Positions 41,308-49,999 of a stretch of DNA of 64,000 nucleotides are shown in pieces (within the stretch, counting starts at the first letter, position 1; every line of letters begins with the position of its first letter). The notes below the pieces were generated by a model, which did not search any database, was not told the origin of the DNA, and saw nothing but the letters and a program-made list of their open reading frames with translations. Both the position numbers and the translations under genes were made by a program. Source of the stretch: Acidimicrobiia bacterium (GTDB taxonomy: Bacteria; Actinomycetota; Acidimicrobiia; IMCC26256; JAMXLJ01); NCBI GenBank assembly GCA_024281095.1, contig JAMXLJ010000159.1:18115-82114 (forward strand). Direction: 5' to 3'.

Positions 41308-42386
41308 CCTCACTCCGGCTCAGCCCGCTCGACGCGGAGCACCGCGCGCTCGGCGCCCGCACGGCGGAATTCGGCGGCTGGGACATGCCGCTGCAGTACG
41401 CAGGCGTGCTCGAAGAACATCGGGCATGCCGCGAACGCGCCGTCGTGTTCGACGTGTCGCACCTCGGTTCCGTCCGGACCCGTGGGCCCGACGCCTTCGA
41501 CGTGTTGCAGTGGGCGCTCACCAACGATCTGCGTCGCACGAGCCCCGGGCATGCGCAGTACACGCACTTGCTCGACCCGCACGACGCCCACGTGGTCGAC
41601 GACATCATCGTGTGGTGGTTGGGCGCCGACGACTTCATGGTGATGCCCAACGCGTCCAACACACAGCCACTGCTGGACGCGTTGCGGGACGCGGCGCGTC
41701 AGCGACGTGATGCGTGCACGATCGACGATGTCACGGGGGAGCGGGTCGTGCTCGCGGTGCAGGGCCCGAAGGCGCGTGACCTTCTCGCCCGCGTCGTCCC
41801 CGACGCCGCGGCGACGCCCCGGTTCGCGGTCCGGCCTCTCGAGTGGCAGGGCACGCACGGCTGGGTGGCGGGCACCGGCTACACCGGTGAGGACGGTGTC
41901 GAGCTCCACGTGCCCCGCGAGGCTGCAGTGTCGTGCTGGCGGGCCCTGCTCGAGGTGGGACTGCAGCCCGCCGGTCTCGCGGCGCGCGACACGTTGCGCC
42001 TCGAGATGGGGTTCCCATTGCACGGTCACGAGCTCGGCGCCGGTATCACGCCGTATCAGGCCGGCCTCAGCTGGGTCGTGCGTCCCGACAAGGGCGACTT
42101 CCGGGGCCACGACGCGCTGCTCCGGGAGCAGGAGTCGGGCGTGACGCGCCGGCTGCGCGGGCTGCTCCTCGACGGGCGTCAGGTGCCGCGGGCGGGGTAC
42201 GCAGTGCGGCGCGACGGCGAGCAGCTGGGCGAGGTCACGAGCGGCAACTTCTCGCCCACGCTCGAGCGGGGGATCGCGCTCGCGTTCCTGCGTCCCGACG
42301 TGTCCGAGGGCGAGGTGGTCGACGTCGACGTCAGGGGCCGCCCCGCCCGTGCGGTCGTGGTCAAGCCGCCGTTCGTGCATCGGTGA
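41304..42386 (+). CDS. gcvT: glycine cleavage system T protein (aminomethyltransferase)
   Basis: A 360-residue folate-dependent aminomethyltransferase. It begins with the typical SPLDAEHRALGARTAEFGGWDMPLQY, carries FDVSHLGSVRTRGPDA, the folate-site region TGYTGEDGVELHVP and LRLEMGFPLHGHEL, and ends with a beta-barrel domain. It transfers the methylene group from the H-protein intermediate to tetrahydrofolate and releases ammonia. GTG start overlaps the preceding gene (GTGA). Confidence 0.96.
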   Translation: MTSLRLSPLDAEHRALGARTAEFGGWDMPLQYAGVLEEHRACRERAVVFDVSHLGSVRTRGPDAFDVLQWALTNDLRRTSPGHAQYTHLLDPHDAHVVDDIIVWWLGADDFMVMPNASNTQPLLDALRDAARQRRDACTIDDVTGERVVLAVQGPKARDLLARVVPDAAATPRFAVRPLEWQGTHGWVAGTGYTGEDGVELHVPREAAVSCWRALLEVGLQPAGLAARDTLRLEMGFPLHGHELGAGITPYQAGLSWVVRPDKGDFRGHDALLREQESGVTRRLRGLLLDGRQVPRAGYAVRRDGEQLGEVTSGNFSPTLERGIALAFLRPDVSEGEVVDVDVRGRPARAVVVKPPFVHR

Positions 42387-42483
42387 GCGCCGTGGTGCCG
42401 TCGGGCCCCTCCCGACCCACGAGGTCGCGTCCGGCGGCACCCTTCCGCGACAATGGGCGTTCCGCACCGGAGTAGGGAGGCTC

Positions 42484-43824
42484 ATGGGGCACTCCGTCCC
42501 GCACACCGACGCCGAGATCGCCGCGATGCTCGACTTCCTCGGTTTGGCGTCGCTCGACGACCTCTACGCACACATCCCCGACGCGGTCCGCCTCGCCGGC
42601 GGCCTCGACGTCGCACCCGGTGCCGCGGAGAGCGACGTGCTGGCCGAGATCGACGCGCTCGCAGCGGCCAACCGTCCCGCGGTCGGCGGTCTGGTGTCGT
42701 TCGCGGGCTTCGGCGCGTACGAGCACGAGCGCCCCGCGGTCGTGCCTGCGCTGACCATGCGGAGCGAATTCGTCACGTCGTACACGCCCTACCAGCCGGA
42801 GTTGTCGCAGGGTGTCCTCCAGGCCCTGTTCGAGTACCAGTCGATGGTGTGCGCGCTGTTCGGCCTCGACGTCGCGAATGCGTCGCTGTACGACGCGGCA
42901 TCGGCCGCGGTCGAAGGCCTCAACCTCGCCGCCGCGGCCACCAAGCGCCGGGTCGCTTGGATCTCGCGGGCCGTCCATCCGAACATCCGTGAGGTCGTGC
43001 GGACCCTGACCGGTCCGCGGCTCGAGCTTCGCGAAGCGCCGCTCGTGGACGGGCGCACCGAGTGGCCCGACGACCTCGGTGAGGCGGCCGCGCTGCTCGT
43101 GGCCTATCCCAACGTGCTCGGTTGTCTGGAGGACGTAGCCGACGCCGCCCGTCGGGCCCACGACGCCGGCGCGCTCCTCGTCGCGCAGGCCGATCCGGTG
43201 GCCGCGGGGCTGTTGCGTTCGGTCGGAAGTCTCGGAGCCGACGTGGCGGTGGGGGAGGGCCAACCGTTCGGCACCCCCCTCGGCTTCGGCGGACCGTATG
43301 TCGGCCTCTTCGCCACCCGCAACGCACCGTACGTACGCCGCTGGCTGCCCGGGCGCCTTGTCGGCGAGACCGTCGACGCCGACAACCGGCGCGCGTACGT
43401 GTTGACGTTGTCGACGCGCGAGCAGCACATTCGGCGGGCGGAGGCGTCGTCGAACGTCTGTACGAATCAGACGCTCATCGCGATCGCGGCCGCGATCCAT
43501 CTCGCCTGGCTCGGACCGCACGGATTGCGCGAGCTGGCGCTGCGGTGTGCGCGCGGCGCGCGCTACACGCGTGAGCAGCTGTTGCGCATCCCGGGTGTCG
43601 AGCCCGCGGTCGACGCGCCGACGCTGTACGAGTTCGCGCTGCGCACGCCGGGGCCGGCCGCAGTGGTGCTCGAGCGGCTCGCAGAGGAGGGATACCTCGG
43701 CGGAGTCGACCTCGCACCGCACTACCCCGAGCTCGGCGACGCGATCCTGCTCGCGGTCACCGAGACCCGCACGCGCGCGGAGGTCGACGACTTCGCGAGC
43801 ACGTTCGAGAAGGCACTGCGATGA
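42484..43824 (+). CDS. gcvPA: glycine dehydrogenase (decarboxylating) subunit 1
   Basis: The 446-residue N-terminal half of a split P protein. PHTDAEIAAMLDFLGL, FAGFGAYEHERPAVV, TSYTPYQPELSQGVLQALFEYQ and VAVGEGQPFGTPLGFGGPYVGLFA are landmarks of GcvPA. With GcvPB it forms the PLP enzyme that decarboxylates glycine and loads the H protein. A strong gtagggagg site precedes the ATG. A small stem (gtcggg/cccgac, 42400-42416) lies in the 97-nt gap after gcvT; I see no glycine-riboswitch core there. Confidence 0.96.
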   Translation: MGHSVPHTDAEIAAMLDFLGLASLDDLYAHIPDAVRLAGGLDVAPGAAESDVLAEIDALAAANRPAVGGLVSFAGFGAYEHERPAVVPALTMRSEFVTSYTPYQPELSQGVLQALFEYQSMVCALFGLDVANASLYDAASAAVEGLNLAAAATKRRVAWISRAVHPNIREVVRTLTGPRLELREAPLVDGRTEWPDDLGEAAALLVAYPNVLGCLEDVADAARRAHDAGALLVAQADPVAAGLLRSVGSLGADVAVGEGQPFGTPLGFGGPYVGLFATRNAPYVRRWLPGRLVGETVDADNRRAYVLTLSTREQHIRRAEASSNVCTNQTLIAIAAAIHLAWLGPHGLRELALRCARGARYTREQLLRIPGVEPAVDAPTLYEFALRTPGPAAVVLERLAEEGYLGGVDLAPHYPELGDAILLAVTETRTRAEVDDFASTFEKALR

Positions 43825-45395
43825 CGCGCAAGCCGCAGCCGGTCCTGACCGGTCCGAGTGGGGGACAGGCCTGGTCGGCCTCGGTCATCGGGCGCCATCA
43901 CGAACCGGTGGTGTACGAGCTCTCCTCGCCCGGGCGGCGCTCGTGGTCGTTTCGCACCACGGGCATGCCCGAATGGGACGCGACCGACCTCGTCCCTGCG
44001 GACCATCTCGCCGATGAACCGCCCGCGCTGCCCGAGGTGTCGGAACGCGATCTCGTCGCGCACGTGACACGGCTGACGCAGCGGAACTACTCGGTCGACC
44101 TCGGTGCGTACCCGCTCGGGTCGTGCACGATGAAGTACAACCCCAAGCTCTGCGACGTGGCGTCGTCGGTACCGGGGCTCACGGGCGTGCACCCCGCGCA
44201 GCCCGGCGAGCAGACCCAGGGTTGGTTGCGACTCCTCGTCGAGCTCGAAGACGCGCTGTGCCGCATCACGGGCATGGCCGCGGCGACGTTGCAACCCGCG
44301 GCCGGTGCGCAGGGCGAGCTCACCGGGCTCCTCTTGATGCGCGCGTGGCACGACGCCGCGGGGTCGCCGCGAACCAAGGTGCTGATCCCCGACTCCGCGC
44401 ACGGCACGAACCCCGCCTCCGTCACGCTCGCGGGGTACCAGACCGTCGAGGTCCCGTCCGACCGGCGCGGCCTCGTCGATCTCGACGCTTTGCGCACGCT
44501 CGTCGACGACGACGTCGCCGGCTTGATGCTGACCAACCCCAACACGCTCGGTCTGTTCGAGACCGACATCGTGGAGATCGCGCGTCTCGTGCACGAAGCG
44601 GGCGGGCTCCTGTACTACGACGGCGCGAACCTCAACGCGATCCTCGGCGAGGTCCGGCCCGGCGACATGGGCTTCGACATCGTGCACATGAACCTGCACA
44701 AGACGTTCGCGGTGCCGCACGGCGGGGGAGGGCCGGGTGCCGGGCCCGTCGCGGTTGCGCCGCGCCTCGTCGAGTTCCTTCCCGGGCCCCGGCCGCAGCT
44801 CGACCCGGAGACGAACCGCTACACCCTCACCACGCCGCCGCGCTCCATCGGACGCATCCACGGGTGGCACGGCAACGCGCTCGCGCTCGCACGTGCGTAC
44901 GCGTACATCCGGGCCAACGGTGGCGACGGGTTGCAGCTCGTCGCGCAGACGGCGGTGCTCAACGCGCGCTACCTCAAAGAGCGCGTGCGCGACGTGTTCG
45001 ACCTCCCGTACGACGAGCCGTGCATGCACGAGTTCGTCGCATCGGCCGCGAACGTGAAGCGGGCGACCGGTGTGAAGGCGCTCGACCTCGCGAAGCGTCT
45101 CATCGAGGAGGGATTCCACCCTCCGACGATGTACTTCCCGCTCATCGTCGACGAGGCGCTCATGGTCGAACCCACCGAGACCGAGAGCCCCCAGACGGTC
45201 GAAGCGATGGCCCAGGCGTTCGAGCGGATCGTCACCGAGGCGGAGGCCGACGGCGGCGCCGCGGCTCGGGCCGCGCCGCGCACGACCCCGGTGTCACGGG
45301 TCGACGAAGTGCAGGCGGCGAAGAAGCTCCGCCTGCGCTGGACTCCGGACGAAGAACGGTCCACGGCCGCCCGGGTGCCATCTCCTCTGCACTGA
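43821..45395 (+). CDS. gcvPB: glycine dehydrogenase (decarboxylating) subunit 2
   Basis: The 524-residue C-terminal, catalytic half of the split P protein. The PLP-binding Lys near 294 is in HMNLHKTFAVPHGGGGPGAG. YPLGSCTMKYNPKL, PAAGAQGELTGLL and DSAHGTNPASV are conserved. Its start overlaps the gcvPA stop (ATGA), assuring equal synthesis. The last 40 residues after FERI are Ala-rich and variable. It converges on the NUDIX gene, with two hairpins in the gap. Confidence 0.96.
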   Translation: MTRKPQPVLTGPSGGQAWSASVIGRHHEPVVYELSSPGRRSWSFRTTGMPEWDATDLVPADHLADEPPALPEVSERDLVAHVTRLTQRNYSVDLGAYPLGSCTMKYNPKLCDVASSVPGLTGVHPAQPGEQTQGWLRLLVELEDALCRITGMAAATLQPAAGAQGELTGLLLMRAWHDAAGSPRTKVLIPDSAHGTNPASVTLAGYQTVEVPSDRRGLVDLDALRTLVDDDVAGLMLTNPNTLGLFETDIVEIARLVHEAGGLLYYDGANLNAILGEVRPGDMGFDIVHMNLHKTFAVPHGGGGPGAGPVAVAPRLVEFLPGPRPQLDPETNRYTLTTPPRSIGRIHGWHGNALALARAYAYIRANGGDGLQLVAQTAVLNARYLKERVRDVFDLPYDEPCMHEFVASAANVKRATGVKALDLAKRLIEEGFHPPTMYFPLIVDEALMVEPTETESPQTVEAMAQAFERIVTEAEADGGAAARAAPRTTPVSRVDEVQAAKKLRLRWTPDEERSTAARVPSPLH

Positions 45396-45473
45396 CCGCC
45401 GCCCGCACCCTGCATTGCTTCATTGAACGTGTGGTTGCGGTTTCCGCCGAGGGAGCTTCAATGCACCTGCTGG

Positions 45474-45499
45474 GCACCTGCTGGGGGGACTGCAGGTGC
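45474..45499. terminator. hairpin downstream of gcvPB
   Basis: Perfect 8-bp stem (gcacctgc/gcaggtgc) with a 10-nt G-rich loop, 78 nt after the gcvPB stop. A second gcacctgc-like copy just upstream could pair alternatively. Terminator is the likeliest reading; there is no T run. Confidence 0.4.
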
Positions 45500-45521
45500 T
45501 GTGGGTTAGTTGACATAACGT

Positions 45522-45560
45522 GGCTTATGGGCGCAGCCGCTACGGGGCCGCCCATAAGCC
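45522..45560. terminator. 12-bp hairpin between convergent gcvPB and NUDIX genes
   Basis: Perfect inverted repeat ggcttatgggcg/cgcccataagcc with a 15-nt loop, roughly midway between two convergent stop codons. Being symmetrical, it could terminate transcription from both sides. Its arms contain an AT-rich core (cttatg) unusual for local composition. Confidence 0.45.
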
Positions 45561-45673
45561 CACACGAAGCCCGTCTCCGCACGCGACATTGGACGTCCCC
45601 CGGGAGGACGCGCTTTCCGAGGACGCACCGTGGATCCTCACGTCCTCGCGTCGTCCTCGCAGCTCGTCTGGTG

Positions 45674-46081
45674 TCAGGGTACGAAGCCGTTGTCGCTGAG
45701 GAACTCGTACAGGCCGTCGACCAACTGCAGGTCGCCGAGGGCCTCGACTGGGGTCCAGCGCGCTTCGGCGGCGTCGTCGCCCGGTGTGGGGGTCGCGTCG
45801 TCGAGGATGGCGACGGCGAAGTCGAGGATGACGAAGTGGTACGGGGTCGGGTCGGCACCCATGCGTTCGACCCAACCGACGAAGCCGGTGACGACACCAG
45901 TGAGCGCGGTCTCTTCCTCGAGCTCTCGGAGGACCGCGGCGCGGAGGTCCTCGCCGAAGTGCACCCGCCCGCCGGGCACCGACCACAGGCCGGCGGCCGG
46001 TCCATGCCCCCGGCGTACGAGGAGGATCTCGTCGTCGCGTACCGCTACTGCACCGACTGCGACCTGCGGGACGGCGGTCAT
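45674..46081 (-). CDS. NUDIX hydrolase
   Basis: A 135-residue NUDIX protein. The box GRVHFGEDLRAAVLRELEEE matches GX5EX7REUXEE, with Thr-Ala where the usual X-Gly stands. GHGPAAGLWSVPGG before it is typical. It hydrolyses a nucleoside diphosphate linked to another moiety, substrate unknown. The ATG giving MTAVPQVA overlaps the stop of the GNAT gene upstream (ATGA), so the two are coupled. Confidence 0.9.
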   Translation of the reverse strand: MTAVPQVAVGAVAVRDDEILLVRRGHGPAAGLWSVPGGRVHFGEDLRAAVLRELEEETALTGVVTGFVGWVERMGADPTPYHFVILDFAVAILDDATPTPGDDAAEARWTPVEALGDLQLVDGLYEFLSDNGFVP

Positions 46082-46545
46082 CCGGCCGGGCGGTGCATGA
46101 CGAGCGCCCGCGCGGTGAAACCGGACTCCTCGAAGAAGTTCTTCGCTGCACGCGCGCCCGGCAGGGCGAGCGCGTCCACGCCGACGCAGCCGGCTTCGGC
46201 GCAGAAGGCGACGACGCGTTCCACCATCGCCTCGCCGACACCGATCGAGCGCGCCCCCTCTTCCACGAACAGATCGGTCACGATGCCCAGACGGGCACCG
46301 TCGTGGAGCACGTCGACGACGACGGCCGCGAAGCCCACGACGACGTCGTCGATCGTGCCGACGACGACGCATGCGTCGTCGCGATCGAGCAATGCCGCGT
46401 ACGCGTCGTCGAGCGGCTCGGCGAGCGCCTCCCGTTCCGCCCACACCGCGCCGCCGCGCATCGTGCGCAGCTCGGCCCGCAGCGCACGTGCGAGCTCGGC
46501 CACACGCGGCACGTCGTCGGGCTCGGCGGGCCTGCTCGCCTCCAT
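46078..46545 (-). CDS. GNAT-family N-acetyltransferase
   Basis: A 155-residue acetyltransferase. The acetyl-CoA loop is GARSIGVGEAMVERVV after the strand LGIVTDLFVEE, and the late ARAAKNFFEESGFTARALVMHRP is the usual C-terminal part. Substrate unknown. It sits 45 nt after the hypothetical gene and overlaps the NUDIX gene, so it may belong to the lnt operon. Confidence 0.9.
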   Translation of the reverse strand: MEASRPAEPDDVPRVAELARALRAELRTMRGGAVWAEREALAEPLDDAYAALLDRDDACVVVGTIDDVVVGFAAVVVDVLHDGARLGIVTDLFVEEGARSIGVGEAMVERVVAFCAEAGCVGVDALALPGARAAKNFFEESGFTARALVMHRPAG

Positions 46546-46590
46546 CAGTCGCGGTCCTGTCGCTCCACCCGGCTTCGGCGTCTCAGGTGA

Positions 46591-47241
46591 TCAGCGCGCG
46601 AGTTGGTCGATCTTGCCGAGGATCGTGCGGCGGCCCCGGCCACGCGTTTCGTAGGCCCGGATCGCCTCGAGCTCGTCCGCGCTCAGGCCCGGGAGCCGCT
46701 GCACGACCTGCGACGCCGAGAGCTCGTCGTAGTCGGGGATCGACAATGCCGGGCTCGTCATGTCACCGCCTCGCCCGCCAGCCGGCATGGTCGCCGCGTG
46801 AGCCCCGTTCGCACCGACAGCGTCGGCCCGGTCCGCCTGCCTCGGCGTCGGTGTCGCCGTCGGTGTCGGTGCCGGTGCCGGGTGCGACACGGGCGCGGCC
46901 GCAGGCGGGGGCGCGGCCGGAACGCCAGTCGGGCGCTCCTCGCGCCCGAGGCCACCGAAGGGCTGTCCGGCTCTCCCCCGCGCTTCGCTGATGCGGGTCT
47001 CGACCCCCTTGCGCAGCTTCGGCACACCGAAGTCGAGCGCGAACCGGCCCACCGCCTTCGCCTGTTCGAGCTTCGATTCGGCGTCATGGCGGCGGGTCTC
47101 GATCTCGGCCCGGCCCCGTTCCACGAACGCGTGTACCAGCCCGGGCGCGGAGTCGCGCGCGAGCAACGCGAGGCCCAACGGCGCGTACACGAACACGTCG
47201 AGGGCGCGATCGACCGGGCCCTTGTGGTTGTCGTCGCTCAC
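46591..47241 (-). CDS. hypothetical protein with helical C-terminal motif
   Basis: A 216-residue protein I cannot assign. The N-terminal half is amphipathic and Ala-rich: DVFVYAPLGLALLARDSAPGLVHAF, then charged helices that may be coiled coil. A Pro/Ala/Thr-rich linker (about 115-165) follows. The C-terminus, PDYDELSASQVVQRLPGLSADELEAIRAYETRGRGRRTIL, looks like a short helix-hairpin-helix module. An association with membranes or lipid surfaces is conceivable from the N-terminus. GTG start 11 nt after the Lnt stop. Confidence 0.65.
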   Translation of the reverse strand: MSDDNHKGPVDRALDVFVYAPLGLALLARDSAPGLVHAFVERGRAEIETRRHDAESKLEQAKAVGRFALDFGVPKLRKGVETRISEARGRAGQPFGGLGREERPTGVPAAPPPAAAPVSHPAPAPTPTATPTPRQADRADAVGANGAHAATMPAGGRGGDMTSPALSIPDYDELSASQVVQRLPGLSADELEAIRAYETRGRGRRTILGKIDQLAR

Positions 47242-47252
47242 GACTCGCCTCC

Positions 47253-48947
47253 TCAGGCTCGCCGGTCGCCGGCGGGTTCGGGGGGTTCGCGGGTCTTTCG
47301 AAGTGTACGACCGGCGACGGCGACCGCTCCCACGAGGCAGGCCACGCTCCCCCACACGACCCACTCGCCGTACCGCACATAGGGCGTCTCACCCGACGTG
47401 GTCGTGACGCGGCCCGTGACCACGGTGTTGTGGAAGAGCCGGCTGTGGCGCAGTTGGCGGCCGGACGCGTCGAACACCGCGGTGATCCCCGAGATCGCCG
47501 CGTGCAGCACCGGCCGTGCGGTCTCGGCCGCGCGCATCTGGCTCGTGTCGAGGTGCTGGGCGGAGTTCGCGGATCGCCGGTACGAGCGGTTGTTCGTGGT
47601 GACGACGATGGCCTGTGCTCCGTCGCGCACGAACCCCCGCACCAATGGTGAGAACGCCGACTCGAAACAGATGACGGTGGCGACAGGATGTCCGGAGACG
47701 CGGAACAGGTGACGTCCGTGACCCGCGGTGAAGAGCGTCTTGATCTGTTTCGTCGCACCGATGCTGCCGAAGACGCTGCGCCAGGGGATGTACTCGCCGA
47801 ACGGGACGAGATGCTGTTTCGAGTAGCTGCCCTGCAGCTTCCCGCTCGGTTCGTACAGACGGTTCGTGTTGAACGAGCGCCCGCGCTCGTCCACCGAGAT
47901 CACGTTCGCGAGCACATCGGCGCCGTGCGTCCGGGCCAGGTCGGTGAGCGCGTTGCGGACCGCGATGTCGCCGCCCTCCGGATCGCTGTCGAGCGACGAC
48001 TCGGGGAACACGATGAGGTCGTAGGGCCCGCGCAACTGTTGGGCCAGGGCGAGGTGGCTCGTGGTGAGGTACTGCTCGTCCACCTCGGCTTGGGTGAGCT
48101 CACGGTCCTTGTCGTTGCCCTGCAAGAGCGCGTACCGCAACGAGCCCGTAGCCCGCGGCGTGTACCGGGTGACGTCGCCGACGACCACCACCGCGACGAC
48201 CAGCGCGAGGCCCGCGCCCGCGAGCCGCAGCGCCCGCCCGTCGCGCGACCACGTCGCGATCATGACATCGGCAAGCAGTGCGCTGGCCGCCACGGCGACG
48301 TACGAGACGAAGAGCACGCCGCCCCAGCCCGCGAGTGCCCGCGCGACGCTCGAGGCGTGGAACGCGTAGCCGACCTCGCCCCACGACAGGCCGCCCAACG
48401 GGAAGCGACCGATGACGGCCTCGAAGACGACCCACGTCGCGGCGAGGATCCACGGGCCACGGGCTCCCCTGGCCGCGAGCCACGCGACCGCCGCGCCGGC
48501 GGCGGCCCACGATGCCGCGAGCGCGAGGACGAGCGGCGCGAGCGCCACGGTGCCGAAGTACCACGCCCACGAGACCAGGACGCTGTAGTACGCGACCCCG
48601 CCGATCAGGCCCAGCAGCGCGGCCCGGCCGGGCCCGGCACCGCGCCACGCGAGCCACAACGGCACCAGCGCCACCAACGCGAGCGGGCCGAGGTCGAGCG
48701 GGGGCCGGGCCGCCGACAGGAGCAGGCCTGCGAGCACGACCGCCGCGACGCGGGGCAACAGCGGCTGCCCGAGCGGCCCGGCGTGCCGCGCCGTGCGCTG
48801 CTCGACGCCCGGTGTGTCGGCGGTTGGTGCAGACGCAGAGGCGGACTGCGAGAGCAGCGGGGGTTCCTCGGCTCGGCGGGCGGGCGGCGCCGCCCTGCGC
48901 TGAATCCGGAGCTCAGGCGCAGTCGCGGCAGACCATCTTGGCCTCAT
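47253..48947 (-). CDS. lnt: apolipoprotein N-acyltransferase
   Basis: A 564-residue membrane enzyme: six to eight helices (about 65-260), then a nitrilase-type domain with the catalytic triad Glu in VFPESSLD, Lys in YSKQHLVPFGEY and Cys in VICFESAF. It adds the third acyl chain to lipoproteins, which suits the lipoprotein hydrolase in this window. The ATG used overlaps the DUF4193 gene by 35 nt, and the first 55 residues are low-complexity, so the true start may be internal. One extra C-terminal helix is present. Confidence 0.9.
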   Translation of the reverse strand: MRPRWSAATAPELRIQRRAAPPARRAEEPPLLSQSASASAPTADTPGVEQRTARHAGPLGQPLLPRVAAVVLAGLLLSAARPPLDLGPLALVALVPLWLAWRGAGPGRAALLGLIGGVAYYSVLVSWAWYFGTVALAPLVLALAASWAAAGAAVAWLAARGARGPWILAATWVVFEAVIGRFPLGGLSWGEVGYAFHASSVARALAGWGGVLFVSYVAVAASALLADVMIATWSRDGRALRLAGAGLALVVAVVVVGDVTRYTPRATGSLRYALLQGNDKDRELTQAEVDEQYLTTSHLALAQQLRGPYDLIVFPESSLDSDPEGGDIAVRNALTDLARTHGADVLANVISVDERGRSFNTNRLYEPSGKLQGSYSKQHLVPFGEYIPWRSVFGSIGATKQIKTLFTAGHGRHLFRVSGHPVATVICFESAFSPLVRGFVRDGAQAIVVTTNNRSYRRSANSAQHLDTSQMRAAETARPVLHAAISGITAVFDASGRQLRHSRLFHNTVVTGRVTTTSGETPYVRYGEWVVWGSVACLVGAVAVAGRTLRKTREPPEPAGDRRA

Positions 48948-49398
48948 CGGCCAGCTGTGTGCGAGGCAGGACGAGGAAGCACGACGAGCACAGGAACTCG
49001 TCGGGTCGGCGGGGCAGGATCCGGCCGGAGCCGTCGCCCCGATCGTCGGTCTCGACTTCCTCCTCGTCGACGTCCTCGTCGTCCTCGAGGCTTCCGCTCG
49101 CGGTGCGCTCGAGGAGCAGGACGTCGAGCGGCTCCTCGACGTCGTCGGGGTGCAACTCCTCGTCGAGATCGACGATCTCGTCGTCTTCCTCGTCGGTGGT
49201 CGTCAGACCGACCGCGGAGGTCGGCACCTCGATCTCCTCGTCGCCGAGGCTCTCACCGTCCTCCTCGTCGAGGACGTCGACTTCGAGTTCGTCGTCGTCG
49301 TCGTCCTCCTCGAGGTCGATGTCCTCTTCGTCGAGATCGTCGTCGTCGAGGTCCTCCTCGAGATCCGGCTCTTCGTCATCGAATTCGTCTTCGGCCAT
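48913..49398 (-). CDS. DUF4193 protein with extended acidic region
   Basis: A 161-residue protein. The C-terminus matches DUF4193: PDEFLCSSCFLVLPRTQLA and the final CRDCA, giving two Cys pairs that probably bind zinc. The first 100 residues are almost wholly Asp and Glu with interspersed Leu, far longer than in the usual family of about 100 residues. The role is unknown. It is probably the first gene of the operon running into lnt. Confidence 0.82.
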   Translation of the reverse strand: MAEDEFDDEEPDLEEDLDDDDLDEEDIDLEEDDDDDELEVDVLDEEDGESLGDEEIEVPTSAVGLTTTDEEDDEIVDLDEELHPDDVEEPLDVLLLERTASGSLEDDEDVDEEEVETDDRGDGSGRILPRRPDEFLCSSCFLVLPRTQLADEAKMVCRDCA

Positions 49399-49999
49399 GA
49401 GGCGCTCCACCGCGGGCTCGATCCAGGCGTGTCCCCTACCCGGCACGTGTCCGCGGCAACTCGAAAGTGGAAACGGGGGGTTCGGCGGGGCCGTTGGGGT
49501 GCGGGAGTATAACGCCGAGCCCCGCTCTGATAGCGCCCAACCAAACGGCGTGCGGGTGCGACGCATTCCGGCATTTTCCTGTCGCACGCGTGCCGTCCGT
49601 CACATCACGGACAGGCGGCATCGCCAGGCGCAATTCCCCGAGCGGGCCGTGTGCCGGTGCGAACACGGAGCCCAGGAGGCCGTTGGGGCCGCTGTGTGGC
49701 CCGACCGACACGGCCGGGTTATCGCAGCGTTCTCTACTTGGCCTCCTGGACCCCTTGGTCCCTCATGCCCCCCTTCGGAGCCGGAAGACGCTCCGAAAGG
49801 CCCACGACCGGCAACAGGCTGCGGGGACGAGGAGTAGTCAGCCCGACAAGTGGGGTCCCTGTCAAGCGGTACTTCCTGCCGTACCGATGCGCTGACCTGC
49901 GATGGCCCGCGTCGATCCTGGTCACTGACACGAGCATTTTTTCGACGCGCGTCGCGTGATCTCGGAGCGTCGCGCGCGCAGCGCGCGTCACGGCTCCGA
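49399..49999. other. 600-nt gene-free segment with inverted repeats
   Basis: Lies after the ThyX-like gene and before the DUF4193 operon (both minus strand). It holds a TATACT promoter candidate at 49506-49511 (minus), an 8-bp hairpin at 49774-49797 (ttcggagc/gctccgaa), a 10-bp inverted repeat at 49672-49749 (ccaggaggcc/ggcctcctgg, 58 nt apart) and a T6 tract beside a 12-bp palindrome (cgacgcgcgtcg) near 49942. A structured RNA or long leader is possible. No family recognised. Confidence 0.4.
49506..49511 (-). promoter_or_regulatory. -10 candidate for the DUF4193-lnt operon
   Basis: TATACT on the minus strand about 107 nt before the DUF4193 ATG, implying a leader of roughly 100 nt. Confidence 0.35.

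Noticed and set aside
42387..42483. Glycine riboswitch upstream of gcvPA
   Set aside because: The gap is under 100 nt and shows only one 6-bp stem; no conserved glycine-aptamer core is visible here or before gcvH.
45510..45520. TTGACA-like promoter between gcvPB and NUDIX
   Set aside because: No -10 hexamer lies at 16-19 nt on the plus strand, and both neighbouring genes end here rather than start.
48512..49837. Plus-strand frame with a long poly-serine stretch
   Set aside because: The serines are simply the out-of-frame complement of the Asp/Glu codons of the DUF4193 gene.
49651..49999. Small protein-like frames on both strands in the gene-free segment
   Set aside because: No start with a credible ribosome-binding site or leaderless -10, no domain, and both strands look equally plausible, which argues against real coding.
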